Of a stretch of DNA of 34,188 nucleotides, positions 8,495-15,605 are shown in pieces; positions within the stretch are counted from its first letter, which is position 1, and every line of letters starts with the position of its first letter. The translations under genes and the position numbers were made by a program. This DNA comes from an uncultured Clostridia bacterium (lineage in GTDB: Bacteria; Bacillota; Clostridia; Christensenellales; Borkfalkiaceae): assembly GCA_947631005.1 (NCBI GenBank), contig CANRJR010000024.1, positions 1 through 34,188 of the forward strand, given 5' to 3'. The notes under the pieces are model-generated. The model saw only the letters and a program-made list of their open reading frames with translations. It was not told where the DNA came from and ran no database searches.

Positions 8495-9604
8495 TTACAC
8501 TAAATTGTTATATAAACTTAAAAGTTTTCTTTCTTCAACATTCCAATTGTATTTTTCAAAGACTGCTTTTCTCCCGTTTAACCCCATTTGTTTTGCCGCT
8601 TCTTTGTTATTAAACAAAAATACCAATCCATTTCTTATGGCGTCAATGTCATTCGGATCCACGCATATTCCACATTGATACTCATCAATGATATTTTTCC
8701 ACAATTTGAAATCTGTACACAGCACAGGAATCCCTGCCATCATATACTCAAACAACTTATTGCAACCTAATGTTCCGTCTTTGCCCCCCATATTTTGACA
8801 ATAATCAATAATAGCTACTCCGCAATAAGATTTCGATAAGAGTTGCATAACCTCATCGTGAGTAGCGTTTTCTGCAAAATTAACCTTTTCCCATCCCGGA
8901 AGATTTTTAAGATTATCATAATATGACGCATCAAAACTGCGCGTCCTTATTTCAAAAGTTGCCCCGTCGATATCGCCAATTGCTTTAATTACATTATCAA
9001 CTCTCCATGAGCGTTCTATTTGACCGGCAAACACCGCTTGCTTCTTGTCTAATTGTGGATCGGGTATATTGCTTATTAAAATGGGATAATTCGTCACCAA
9101 AATTGTATTGCTTTGAAACTTGCTTAACCTCTCAACCAATTTTGGCGTAACACCAATAACCGCATCAAAGCGGCAAAGAATTTTTTTCTCTTTCTTTTCG
9201 TAATGTCGCGAAATAAATTTTCTTAAAAATTTGGGGATATATTCTTTTTCCAATAAAAAACAAGGGTAATCTTCGTGACTGTCAAAAATTACTTTTTTGC
9301 CCCGCTTTTTAAGTTTTTTTCCGACTCCGAGCAAAAACGGTTCGTGGATATGATAAATTTCAGCATCGATTTGTTTTGCTTTTTTGTAAAACTGCCTTGT
9401 GGAAAATACAAATCGATTCAAGCGGCTTTGGGGACATTTAGCGATTGAAGTTATTTTAACGCCATTGACTTCCCTGTCTCCTTTGGCATCCGAGCATAAC
9501 AAGATAACATCGTACCCATTTTTCGAAAGCGCGGTACATTCTTTTTGAAAAACGCGAATATCGTTTGTATCGTGTCCTGAAATCATATGACATACTTTTG
9601 TCAT
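8495..9604 (-). CDS. GT4-type glycosyltransferase
   Basis: Retaining GT-B glycosyltransferase of 369 residues. The N-terminal half starts MTKVCHMISGHDTNDIRVFQKE, has IYHIHEP and FDSHEDYP near residue 120, and the C-terminal half carries VFAGQIERSWRVDNVIKA and the nucleotide-sugar-binding segment LGCNKLFEYMMAGIPVLCTDF near residue 292. No membrane segment, so probably a peripheral cytoplasmic enzyme adding one sugar to the lipid-linked repeat unit. The start overlaps the sulfotransferase stop (ATGA) and is preceded by a purine-rich GGAGGGAAG site. Donor and acceptor cannot be read from the sequence. The encoded protein is lysine-rich, in keeping with the AT-rich DNA of this region. Confidence 0.85.
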   Translation of the reverse strand: MTKVCHMISGHDTNDIRVFQKECTALSKNGYDVILLCSDAKGDREVNGVKITSIAKCPQSRLNRFVFSTRQFYKKAKQIDAEIYHIHEPFLLGVGKKLKKRGKKVIFDSHEDYPCFLLEKEYIPKFLRKFISRHYEKKEKKILCRFDAVIGVTPKLVERLSKFQSNTILVTNYPILISNIPDPQLDKKQAVFAGQIERSWRVDNVIKAIGDIDGATFEIRTRSFDASYYDNLKNLPGWEKVNFAENATHDEVMQLLSKSYCGVAIIDYCQNMGGKDGTLGCNKLFEYMMAGIPVLCTDFKLWKNIIDEYQCGICVDPNDIDAIRNGLVFLFNNKEAAKQMGLNGRKAVFEKYNWNVEERKLLSLYNNLV

Positions 9605-10728
9605 TGCTTCTTCCCTCCGAACTTATCGATTGCCTCTTTGGTATCGTCGAACATATCTTTATACGAGGTCTTTATTTCATAAGGAAACGCATACACATGC
9701 TCTCCAAGCCTTTCTTCGACCGATGTGGCTTCGTCTTTTGTAATTTCGTTCATCAAAAAACTCTGCGTATTTTTAATAGAATAATCGGGATTGAAATATG
9801 TACGAGGCAAAACATGATGTTGCTTGTCCAAGCCAATAAAGTCACGAATTTTTTCCGTCGTTTCTTCATATCGGTAAACAAGATCTTCAAATTTCACGAC
9901 GAGAAGATTTTTCACACTACGATTATAATTCAGATTATCTTTCCAATATGCACAAAACTTGTCCATATCCGTCGGCAACGGCGCGCCAGATATACTGTAA
10001 GGCGGTTTGGACCAAAGGTATTTATTCATTGAATATATATCGCGCGGATCACGTTCTACAGCAATCGCTCGAAAATTATCGTCGAAATAATCTTCTATTA
10101 AATCGGAATGTTGTGGACATAAAAGCTGATCGTAAATCATCACATCTTTATTGTCTTTGGCACACATTTCAAAGTAACGCGAAACAAACTTCCTCGCTGC
10201 CGCATGAACCGTTGCTCTGGAAGGTAACGCATAATAGGTTGGCTCTTTATCCATAACATTTTTTTTGCCCCACTTATATACAGGGCGTTTATATACGATC
10301 TTGGCAGCCAACTGCAGAGCGCACATAATCAAAGAGAAACGGACTTTCTTTTTGTGTTCAACTGACGAACCACTACTAATCTTTGCTCCAATGGCATCTA
10401 CAAACTCAAATGTAGCCTGCATATAATCATCACCGAGCAATTTTTTGTATGACCCAAACGATCCGAAATCATAATCATACAAGCGTTTATTGCATTGAAT
10501 GAAATTATTGATTATCTTGTCAGAATTATGAATGCTGTTTACGCTTGTTAAAAGCGCACAACATTCAAATAATCCCCCGCTAGACACAAAGGGGAAATGC
10601 TCATAAGGTCTCAATATTCCTTTACGATTTCTATCTAATGCGACCCCGACATTGTCGAACTCGCGCAAATAATCTATAACAGCAGAAGAACCGGACCCGT
10701 AAAATCCGAATACCGCAACGTTTATCAT
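9601..10728 (-). CDS. PAPS-dependent sulfotransferase family protein
   Basis: A 375-residue protein expected to transfer sulfate from PAPS to a sugar hydroxyl. The N-terminal VAVFGFYGSGSSAVIDYL resembles the 5'-phosphosulfate loop. Near residue 225 AIAVERDPRDIYSMNKY matches the 3'-phosphate-binding strand and helix (RxPxDxxxS-like), and VVKFEDLVYRYEETTEKI near residue 275 matches the YEDL element that follows in the family. Placed between two glycosyltransferases in one coupled group (ATGA overlap downstream, one-base spacing upstream), which suggests it decorates the repeat unit rather than acting elsewhere. PAPS-making genes are not in the window. Other P-loop kinases are less likely because of the RDPRD motif. 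Confidence 0.7.
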   Translation of the reverse strand: MINVAVFGFYGSGSSAVIDYLREFDNVGVALDRNRKGILRPYEHFPFVSSGGLFECCALLTSVNSIHNSDKIINNFIQCNKRLYDYDFGSFGSYKKLLGDDYMQATFEFVDAIGAKISSGSSVEHKKKVRFSLIMCALQLAAKIVYKRPVYKWGKKNVMDKEPTYYALPSRATVHAAARKFVSRYFEMCAKDNKDVMIYDQLLCPQHSDLIEDYFDDNFRAIAVERDPRDIYSMNKYLWSKPPYSISGAPLPTDMDKFCAYWKDNLNYNRSVKNLLVVKFEDLVYRYEETTEKIRDFIGLDKQHHVLPRTYFNPDYSIKNTQSFLMNEITKDEATSVEERLGEHVYAFPYEIKTSYKDMFDDTKEAIDKFGGKKQ

Positions 10729-10729
10729 G

Positions 10730-11968
10730 TCAACTCCTTAAAACTGGCAGTAATGTCGTTTCGAGCATATATTTGTAATCGAAACACATTGCCGTCGTTT
10801 CACAATTTTTGCAATATTGATTATATTCGTCCTCGCACATCATGCTAAATCTCACTATCCCATCGGCATAAGCCTTTGCATCGTTTTCAACTACTATTCC
10901 GCACTCTCTGTCAGATACAATATCATATTTCGGACTTACCGACGACAATATAGGTTTACCAGACGCCAAATACATGAATAACTTGTTGGGACTGCATCCG
11001 AATCTCAACAAAGGCATATTGGTGAAATTAAATAAATTCAAATTTCCACGCGACAAAACATTGGGTGCATATTTAATATCAAGCCTGCCCTTGAATTTAA
11101 TATTCTCCAACCCCATGTCTTTACAACACCTTTCGAGCTCCTCCCGCCGGCTCCCGTCTCCGTAAATCAAAAAGATTATATCATTCCGATCTTTAAGAAT
11201 CTTCGCCGCGTCTACTATAAGTTTAACATTGTTAGCATCGCTGATCGAGCCCAAATACACAGCCTTAAATTTCTCCGAATCCAAATCTTCGTCTTCTAAA
11301 ACCACATTTTGCTTATTATAGTTGTACTCGCATAAGTCAACCCCATTATTGATATACAAAACTTTAGCGACATCCAAATCACCACCGCTCTGTGTGTCCC
11401 ACTTTTTTTCGATGAAATAATCAGCACCACCCTCAAAGGAAAACATGCAATAATCGGCTATGCGATAAGCTTTACGTTCTAACCGATATAGAATCTTGGC
11501 AATAATACTATTGCGCTTCAAAACTCCCATATCAATAAACGTTTCCGGCCACAAATCCAAAACATCCGTAATGAATTGGGCTCCATATTTTGTTTTGTAT
11601 TTTAAGAATCTATTACCAAACAGCCCGACGTAATCCGAAATAACAATATCGGGTTTCCGCATTTTTTTTGTAACTTTTAAAACATCCTTTTGGAATTTTA
11701 AGGTAGCTAAAATTCTGCCTATCCCGTTGCCTTTATACTTCTTTGACTTGATAACCAAAAAGTTCGCTCCTTCGATTTCCATAAACCTGAACTTTTCGTG
11801 ATTATTCAGCAAGTCATTGCCTATCTTATGAACGAAACTACCGCAAATGATTGTTGCATCATATCCATATTCTTTCAAGATATTGCAAAATTTTATCTGT
11901 CTAGTAGCAATGCTTCTCCACGAAGCATATTGATCTATAATCCAAACAACTTTTTGAGCTTCAGTCAT
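10730..11968 (-). CDS. GT4-type glycosyltransferase (second)
   Basis: GT-B fold glycosyltransferase of 412 residues. The N-terminal half shows KVVWIIDQYASWRSIATRQ and a DVLDLWPETF segment near residue 138. The donor domain contains KAVYLGSISDANNVKLIVDA near residue 235, FLIYGDGSRREELE near residue 265 and SPNKLFMYLASGKPILSS near residue 325, where the E of the usual EX7E pattern is replaced around the F-M-Y-L stretch. The layout resembles WbuB/FnlA-cluster type transferases. Preceded by ACGGAGAATCAGAT. It is the first intact gene of the operon, following the broken sugar-phosphate transferase by 119 bases. The substrate is unknown. Confidence 0.82.
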   Translation of the reverse strand: MTEAQKVVWIIDQYASWRSIATRQIKFCNILKEYGYDATIICGSFVHKIGNDLLNNHEKFRFMEIEGANFLVIKSKKYKGNGIGRILATLKFQKDVLKVTKKMRKPDIVISDYVGLFGNRFLKYKTKYGAQFITDVLDLWPETFIDMGVLKRNSIIAKILYRLERKAYRIADYCMFSFEGGADYFIEKKWDTQSGGDLDVAKVLYINNGVDLCEYNYNKQNVVLEDEDLDSEKFKAVYLGSISDANNVKLIVDAAKILKDRNDIIFLIYGDGSRREELERCCKDMGLENIKFKGRLDIKYAPNVLSRGNLNLFNFTNMPLLRFGCSPNKLFMYLASGKPILSSVSPKYDIVSDRECGIVVENDAKAYADGIVRFSMMCEDEYNQYCKNCETTAMCFDYKYMLETTLLPVLRS

Positions 11969-12087
11969 ATCTGATTCTCCGTAACTTTCATCAATGCAAA
12001 TAAATTAACGACAATTATAACAAAGGGACCGATTCTCTCCTTTATTGATACGAAGATGAACCCTAATACTCCTTAATGTTCTGTTTT
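11969..12087. other. Short gap between broken sugar transferase and GT4 gene
   Basis: 119 AT-rich bases. Apart from the ribosome site of the GT4 gene I see no convincing promoter, terminator or small gene. Confidence 0.5.
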
Positions 12088-12714
12088 TCATAATTTCTTC
12101 TCTTCTACTACGCCCTCATGTTTGAATGCGGCGGCTATCGTGCCAAAAAAGCATTTACAGTCAAACAAAAAGCTCATTCTTTTAACATACTCGCCATCCA
12201 GTACCGCTTTTACTGGTATCTCCAACTCGTCCCTGCCATTAATCTGCGCCCAGCCCATAAGTCCTGGCTTTATATCGTTCGTGTTATACTTGTCCCGCTC
12301 GGCTATAAGGTCGACTTGATTCCATAGTGTCGGACGCGGTCCTATGATTGTCATTTGACCGACAAAAATATTAAAGACCCGCGGCAACTCATCCAAAGAA
12401 GTCCGCCTACCTTTGTGATCCATTTTGTCGAATCGGTAAGCTCATACGTAGGGGCGTCATACGGCGTATCCGTGCGCAGTGTCCTAAATCTCAAGATCTT
12501 GATCTTAAAAAATTTTTTCTTTTTTGTCCACTCGATCCTGCCTAAACAACACGAGTTCTTTGCCGCACACCTAATGGCTATGGCAATAATCAGCATGGGG
12601 AGCGCAAGAAAAGAATGCCAAAAAAGGATAAAAATAAGTCTACTATTGCTCTCTTAAAGAGCAGTCAAACTTGCATCCTTTTATCTTGTACCCGGTATGG
12701 TATTTCTCCGCCAT
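12088..12714 (-). pseudogene. Undecaprenyl-phosphate sugar-1-phosphate transferase, multiply frameshifted
   Basis: A bacterial sugar transferase (WbaP C-domain/PglC family), which normally starts glycan synthesis by moving a sugar phosphate to undecaprenyl phosphate. The family pattern can be followed in pieces that lie in different frames: the membrane helix RAIVDLFLSFFGILF (around 12610-12652), LPMLIIAIAI (around 12570-12600), VLFRQDRV (12529-12552), FFKIKILRFRTLRTDTP (around 12465-12515), WITKVG (around 12405-12422), and then RTSLDELPRVFNIF, IIGPRPTLWNQ and GWAQINGRDELEIPVKA to the end (12088-12405). Joining them needs at least four indels, one of them a loss of 3n+1 bases near 12404. The start is a guess (ATG at 12714). 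Neighbouring genes are intact, so true decay is likelier than poor sequence. Confidence 0.85.
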
Positions 12715-12737
12715 GTAGACAAAGCTTTACAATTACC

Positions 12738-12766
12738 ATTATACATCATCGGAAAACAAAAATCAA
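12738..12766 (-). promoter_or_regulatory. Predicted sigma-A promoter of the polysaccharide operon
   Basis: On the minus strand TTGATT (12761-12766) is followed after 17 bases by a perfect TATAAT (12738-12743). It stands about 25 bases before the first ATG of the broken sugar transferase and nothing better is seen downstream of it, so it probably drives the whole left-hand operon. Confidence 0.75.
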
Positions 12767-12829
12767 CAGAATCTGCGAATTTTTTGTTTTTGTTCGGTTT
12801 ACCGCATATTCTGTAAAATATAAACAATT

Positions 12830-12836
12830 TTCGACA
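12830..12836 (-). promoter_or_regulatory. Possible Spo0A box
   Basis: The minus strand reads TGTCGAA within AAATTTGTCGAAAATTG, an exact match to the core 0A box. It lies about 65 bases upstream of the -35 element of the polysaccharide promoter. A seven-base match in AT-rich DNA can occur by chance. Confidence 0.25.
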
Positions 12837-12905
12837 AATTTTGCGCGCCTCAAAAATGAGCCTCTCACCGTAAAATTCGCGACGCAGGTATTATAAAAAC
12901 ATGAC

Positions 12906-12929
12906 AAAACGGCGGTCGCCCGCCGTTTT
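12906..12929 (-). terminator. Intrinsic terminator after the spoVAD remnant (bidirectional)
   Basis: Perfect 10-bp inverted repeat AAAACGGCGG / CCGCCGTTTT with a four-base loop, so the outer A/T pairs give U residues on either strand. It sits 60 bases beyond the stop of the spoVAD remnant and separates it from the polysaccharide promoter. Confidence 0.8.
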
Positions 12930-12988
12930 CGATAACATCGGCGATATTCTCCTATGGTTTTTGTGTGTTGCGTTCCGATCGCCCTATG

Positions 12989-13624
12989 TTATGGTGTTAT
13001 TATAGCATCTTCGGGGGCCATGGCGGCACCCATGTTGTTGACGTCGGTCACGCCGAAATCCACGACTTTGCCGAGGGTCGCCGAGGTGATCTTCACGCCG
13101 TCGCCCTCGGCGGCGATGAGCGACGCACCCGCCGCCGTGACCGTCCACTGCGACTGCGGCGGACGCGTACACCCCAATTCGAGCGGATAGCGGTATTGCC
13201 GCTCCGCCGAGGCGAAATGGCTGCCCGTCGCCGCGACCACCCGTTTCGCGAATCCTCCGTCGACAAACGCCGCACCTACCGCGAGCGATTCCGCCATCGT
13301 CGAACATGCGCCGTACACGCCCAAAAAGGGAACGGAGAAGTCGCGCGCCGCGAAACTCGCCGAAATAATTTGGTTGAGCAGGTCGCCCGAGACGATCATA
13401 TCCACCTCGTCGCGGTTGAGCCCCGCGTTCTCGATCGCGCCGTCGATGACTTTCGAGAGCATTTTGCACTCGGCTTTTTCATACGTCGATTCGCCGTACA
13501 TGTCGTCGGAGAGTGCCGTTTCGACGTATCTGCCGATGACGCCCTGACATTCCTTTGTTCCCGCGACCGTACTCGTTGCCACGATCCGCGGCTGACGCTT
13601 GAAATAGATCGTCTGATTCCCCAT
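12989..13624 (-). pseudogene. spoVAD: Stage V sporulation protein AD, C-terminally truncated
   Basis: SpoVAD is a thiolase-fold protein of the spore inner membrane that binds dipicolinic acid for import by the SpoVA channel. The 211 residues follow the N-terminal part of the family: TSTVAGTKECQG, MIVSGDLLNQIISASF, FLGVYGACSTMAES with the thiolase-like cysteine, ATGSHFASAERQYRYPLE and DFGVTDVNNMGAAMAP. After this the protein ends within eight residues, whereas the family continues about 125 more. The loss falls where the DNA changes from GC-rich to AT-rich. The start used (13624) follows a terminator T-run directly and has only GGGCGG as ribosome site; an in-frame ATG ten codons earlier is the alternative. 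spoVAC and spoVAE are not next to it. Probably non-functional. Confidence 0.82.
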
Positions 13625-13662
13625 AAAAAACCGCCCGAAACACAGGTTCTGCATTCGGGCGG
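13625..13662 (-). terminator. Intrinsic terminator of the Ter/kinase gene array
   Basis: The minus strand shows a 9-bp stem CCGCCCGAA / TTCGGGCGG with a 14-base loop and then six T residues (13625-13630). It lies 18 bases after the stop of the last gene of the array. The T-run is followed at once by the ATG of the spoVAD remnant. Confidence 0.88.
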
Positions 13663-13680
13663 AAATTATTCTTTGCGGCA

Positions 13681-14328
13681 TTACTCCTCTTCGAGCGTGA
13701 GCAGCAGGGCGCAGACGCCGACGACCCCCTCTTCGAACGGGTGCAAGATCTTTGCCGCCGCCGCGGCGTCCTCTGCCGTGACATGGATGAATCCCAATTG
13801 GCGGCGCAACCAAAAACTCGAAGTGAAAAGCTCCTCGTACGTATCTGCCTTGAACGCCCGTTTGACCCGCGCGCACAGATATTCGCGCATCTCTTCACAA
13901 TGCAGACGGACAAGCCCGCCCGGTGCGATATGCTCCTGCGATTCGTGCAACACGGTGACGAGCCAATGACCGTTCCCGTGGGCGATGGGAACGAACTCCC
14001 GCGGGTCTAACAGCAAGTCGACGACGTCGTCCCCCTCCCACGCGCGGTGCTTGGCGGTATATTCGCCGAAGATGCGGTCGCACACCTCTTTGTCGTACAC
14101 GGGCACGAGCCGCTCGTCGACGCCCTCGCCGACCAATTTGAATACGCCGACGTCCTCATTTTTATCCTCATCGTCGTCGATGGCGGCGAGGATGGGTTGC
14201 AACAGACCGTACAACTCTCTCCCCTCGCAGACGACGGCGATCTTACGGTAGAACGTGATAACGCCGTGCTCGTCGGCGACGGGAACGGGCGCACGGTTGT
14301 CCTCGTTCGACAGCAGGTCGCGCAACAT
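13681..14328 (-). CDS. DUF1292-like hypothetical protein
   Basis: A soluble, acidic protein of 215 residues and unknown function. Residues 12-95 run as VPVADEHGVITFYRKIAVV, an acidic turn DDDEDKNED, GVFKLVGEG and RIFGEY, a pattern I associate with the DUF1292 family (short beta-rich proteins common in Firmicutes). The remaining 120 residues are unfamiliar and contain a conserved-looking HGNGHWLVTVLHE strand. The ATG shares TGATG with the stop of the FtsK-gamma-like gene, so the two are coupled, and GAGGAGG lies in front of it. It is the last gene before the array terminator. No membrane segment is visible. The DUF assignment is tentative. Confidence 0.6.
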   Translation of the reverse strand: MLRDLLSNEDNRAPVPVADEHGVITFYRKIAVVCEGRELYGLLQPILAAIDDDEDKNEDVGVFKLVGEGVDERLVPVYDKEVCDRIFGEYTAKHRAWEGDDVVDLLLDPREFVPIAHGNGHWLVTVLHESQEHIAPGGLVRLHCEEMREYLCARVKRAFKADTYEELFTSSFWLRRQLGFIHVTAEDAAAAAKILHPFEEGVVGVCALLLTLEEE

Positions 14329-15593
14329 CACTCGTCCTCCTCGCCGAACATCTTGCGGAACTTCTCTTCGGTGATGAGCGTTTTACGGCACATGGCGGCG
14401 GGGTCGAGCGGCGACACGAAGCCCAAGATCTCCATCCAACCGAGGATCTTGCCCGCGAGCGGATAGCCGACGCCGAATTCCCGTTGCAGATCCGCCATGG
14501 TGACCGTCTCTACGCCCGTGACGTATTTAAGCGCGTCCCGATAGACGGGCTCGGGGAAGTAGACGGCGCGTTCATCCGCGTAAATCCACCCGCGGCTGAC
14601 CCGATAGAGGCTGTCCATGGCGGCATACAGCCGCATCATGCTCCCGAGCAAACTCTCCGACCTGCCCAAGGCGATGCGGAGTTCCTTGCCGACGCACTCC
14701 ACGCCGTACCGCCCGAGAATGCTCCGCTTGCGCATTTCGAATTCCGACTTCGCCGCTTTCGTCTTGGGTTTGCAAAGCCGGATCGCCATTCCCTCGTCGG
14801 TGAGAAATTCCCTGCCGCCCGCCTTGCGCTTTGCGAACCGCACCCGCCTCCCGCCGAGTTCGACGTCGTAGGGGTACAGCCGAAGCATGCCGCCCTGCTG
14901 TTCGGTGCGCAGTCCGAAGCGCAACGCGCGGTTGACCGAACGGGTCTTGCATTCGGTCGGTTCGCCATAGCGGACACTCTTTTCGCCCAAGAGATAGATG
15001 TCTTGCCAGAGCTCGTCGTCCGTCTTGTAGACCAACGCCCCAGACAAGTCGCCGTCGTTGCGCGCAGTCAGTGCCCTGATCGCGAGCTCTTCCGGCTCGG
15101 GCTTTTCCGACGGATCGGGATCGGGCGTGGATTGGCTTCCGACAAGTCCCGACCAAAGATCCTCGTTGTCCTCGTTGTCCTCATCGTCGTCGTCCTCGTC
15201 GTCGTCCTCGTCCTCATCGTCGTTGAGGCTGTCGAGCAAGCTCAAAATATCGTCGTCGGAATCATCGGAGGACGATTCTCCGCTCTCTTCCGAAGAGCCG
15301 TCCTCGTCCTTGTCGTCTTGGGAGAGGAGGTCGCTCGCCTCGCGGAGGCGTTTCAGCCGTTCGAAGAGGTCTTTGCTCGTCGCCGACCAAGAGTCGTCCT
15401 CTTCTTCTTTGGCTTCGGGCATGACGTATTCGTAGGTGATCCCCTCTTTGAGGCGAAGCGTGCCCTCGTTGAGCATGTCGCGCACGACGGAATAAATTTC
15501 GGCATAGCTCGCGGAAAATTCCCGTTGCAGTTCGGGAATGTTCACGCGAAAGTGTTCTTGGATATATTGCACTACCTTTTCACGGTCTGGCAT
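14328..15593 (-). CDS. Two-winged-helix FtsK-gamma-like protein with acidic linker
   Basis: A protein of 421 residues. Residues 3-52 (VVQYIQEHFRVNIPELQREF...) and 348-408 (LKYVTGVETVTMADLQREFG..., GYPLAGKILGWMEILGFVSP) both look like the gamma winged helix of FtsK/SpoIIIE, which reads oriented DNA sequences; the second is the better match. Between them lies a strongly acidic, Asp/Glu/Ser-rich stretch (about residues 92-145), then about 200 unfamiliar residues. In FtsK this domain is fused to the DNA pump; here the VirD4-like pump is encoded 12 bases upstream, so this may be its separate DNA-reading partner. GGAGGAG precedes the ATG. No ATPase domain in this protein. DNA binding is inferred, not shown. 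Confidence 0.65.
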   Translation of the reverse strand: MPDREKVVQYIQEHFRVNIPELQREFSASYAEIYSVVRDMLNEGTLRLKEGITYEYVMPEAKEEEDDSWSATSKDLFERLKRLREASDLLSQDDKDEDGSSEESGESSSDDSDDDILSLLDSLNDDEDEDDDEDDDDEDNEDNEDLWSGLVGSQSTPDPDPSEKPEPEELAIRALTARNDGDLSGALVYKTDDELWQDIYLLGEKSVRYGEPTECKTRSVNRALRFGLRTEQQGGMLRLYPYDVELGGRRVRFAKRKAGGREFLTDEGMAIRLCKPKTKAAKSEFEMRKRSILGRYGVECVGKELRIALGRSESLLGSMMRLYAAMDSLYRVSRGWIYADERAVYFPEPVYRDALKYVTGVETVTMADLQREFGVGYPLAGKILGWMEILGFVSPLDPAAMCRKTLITEEKFRKMFGEEDE

Positions 15594-15605
15594 CGTTCTC
15601 CTCCG

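Noticed and set aside
15165-15235. Repetitive TCGTCG/CTCGTC tract that looks like a microsatellite or short repeat array
   Set aside because: On the minus strand it encodes the Asp/Glu run of the FtsK-gamma-like protein; the repetition follows from the codons GAC, GAT and GAG.
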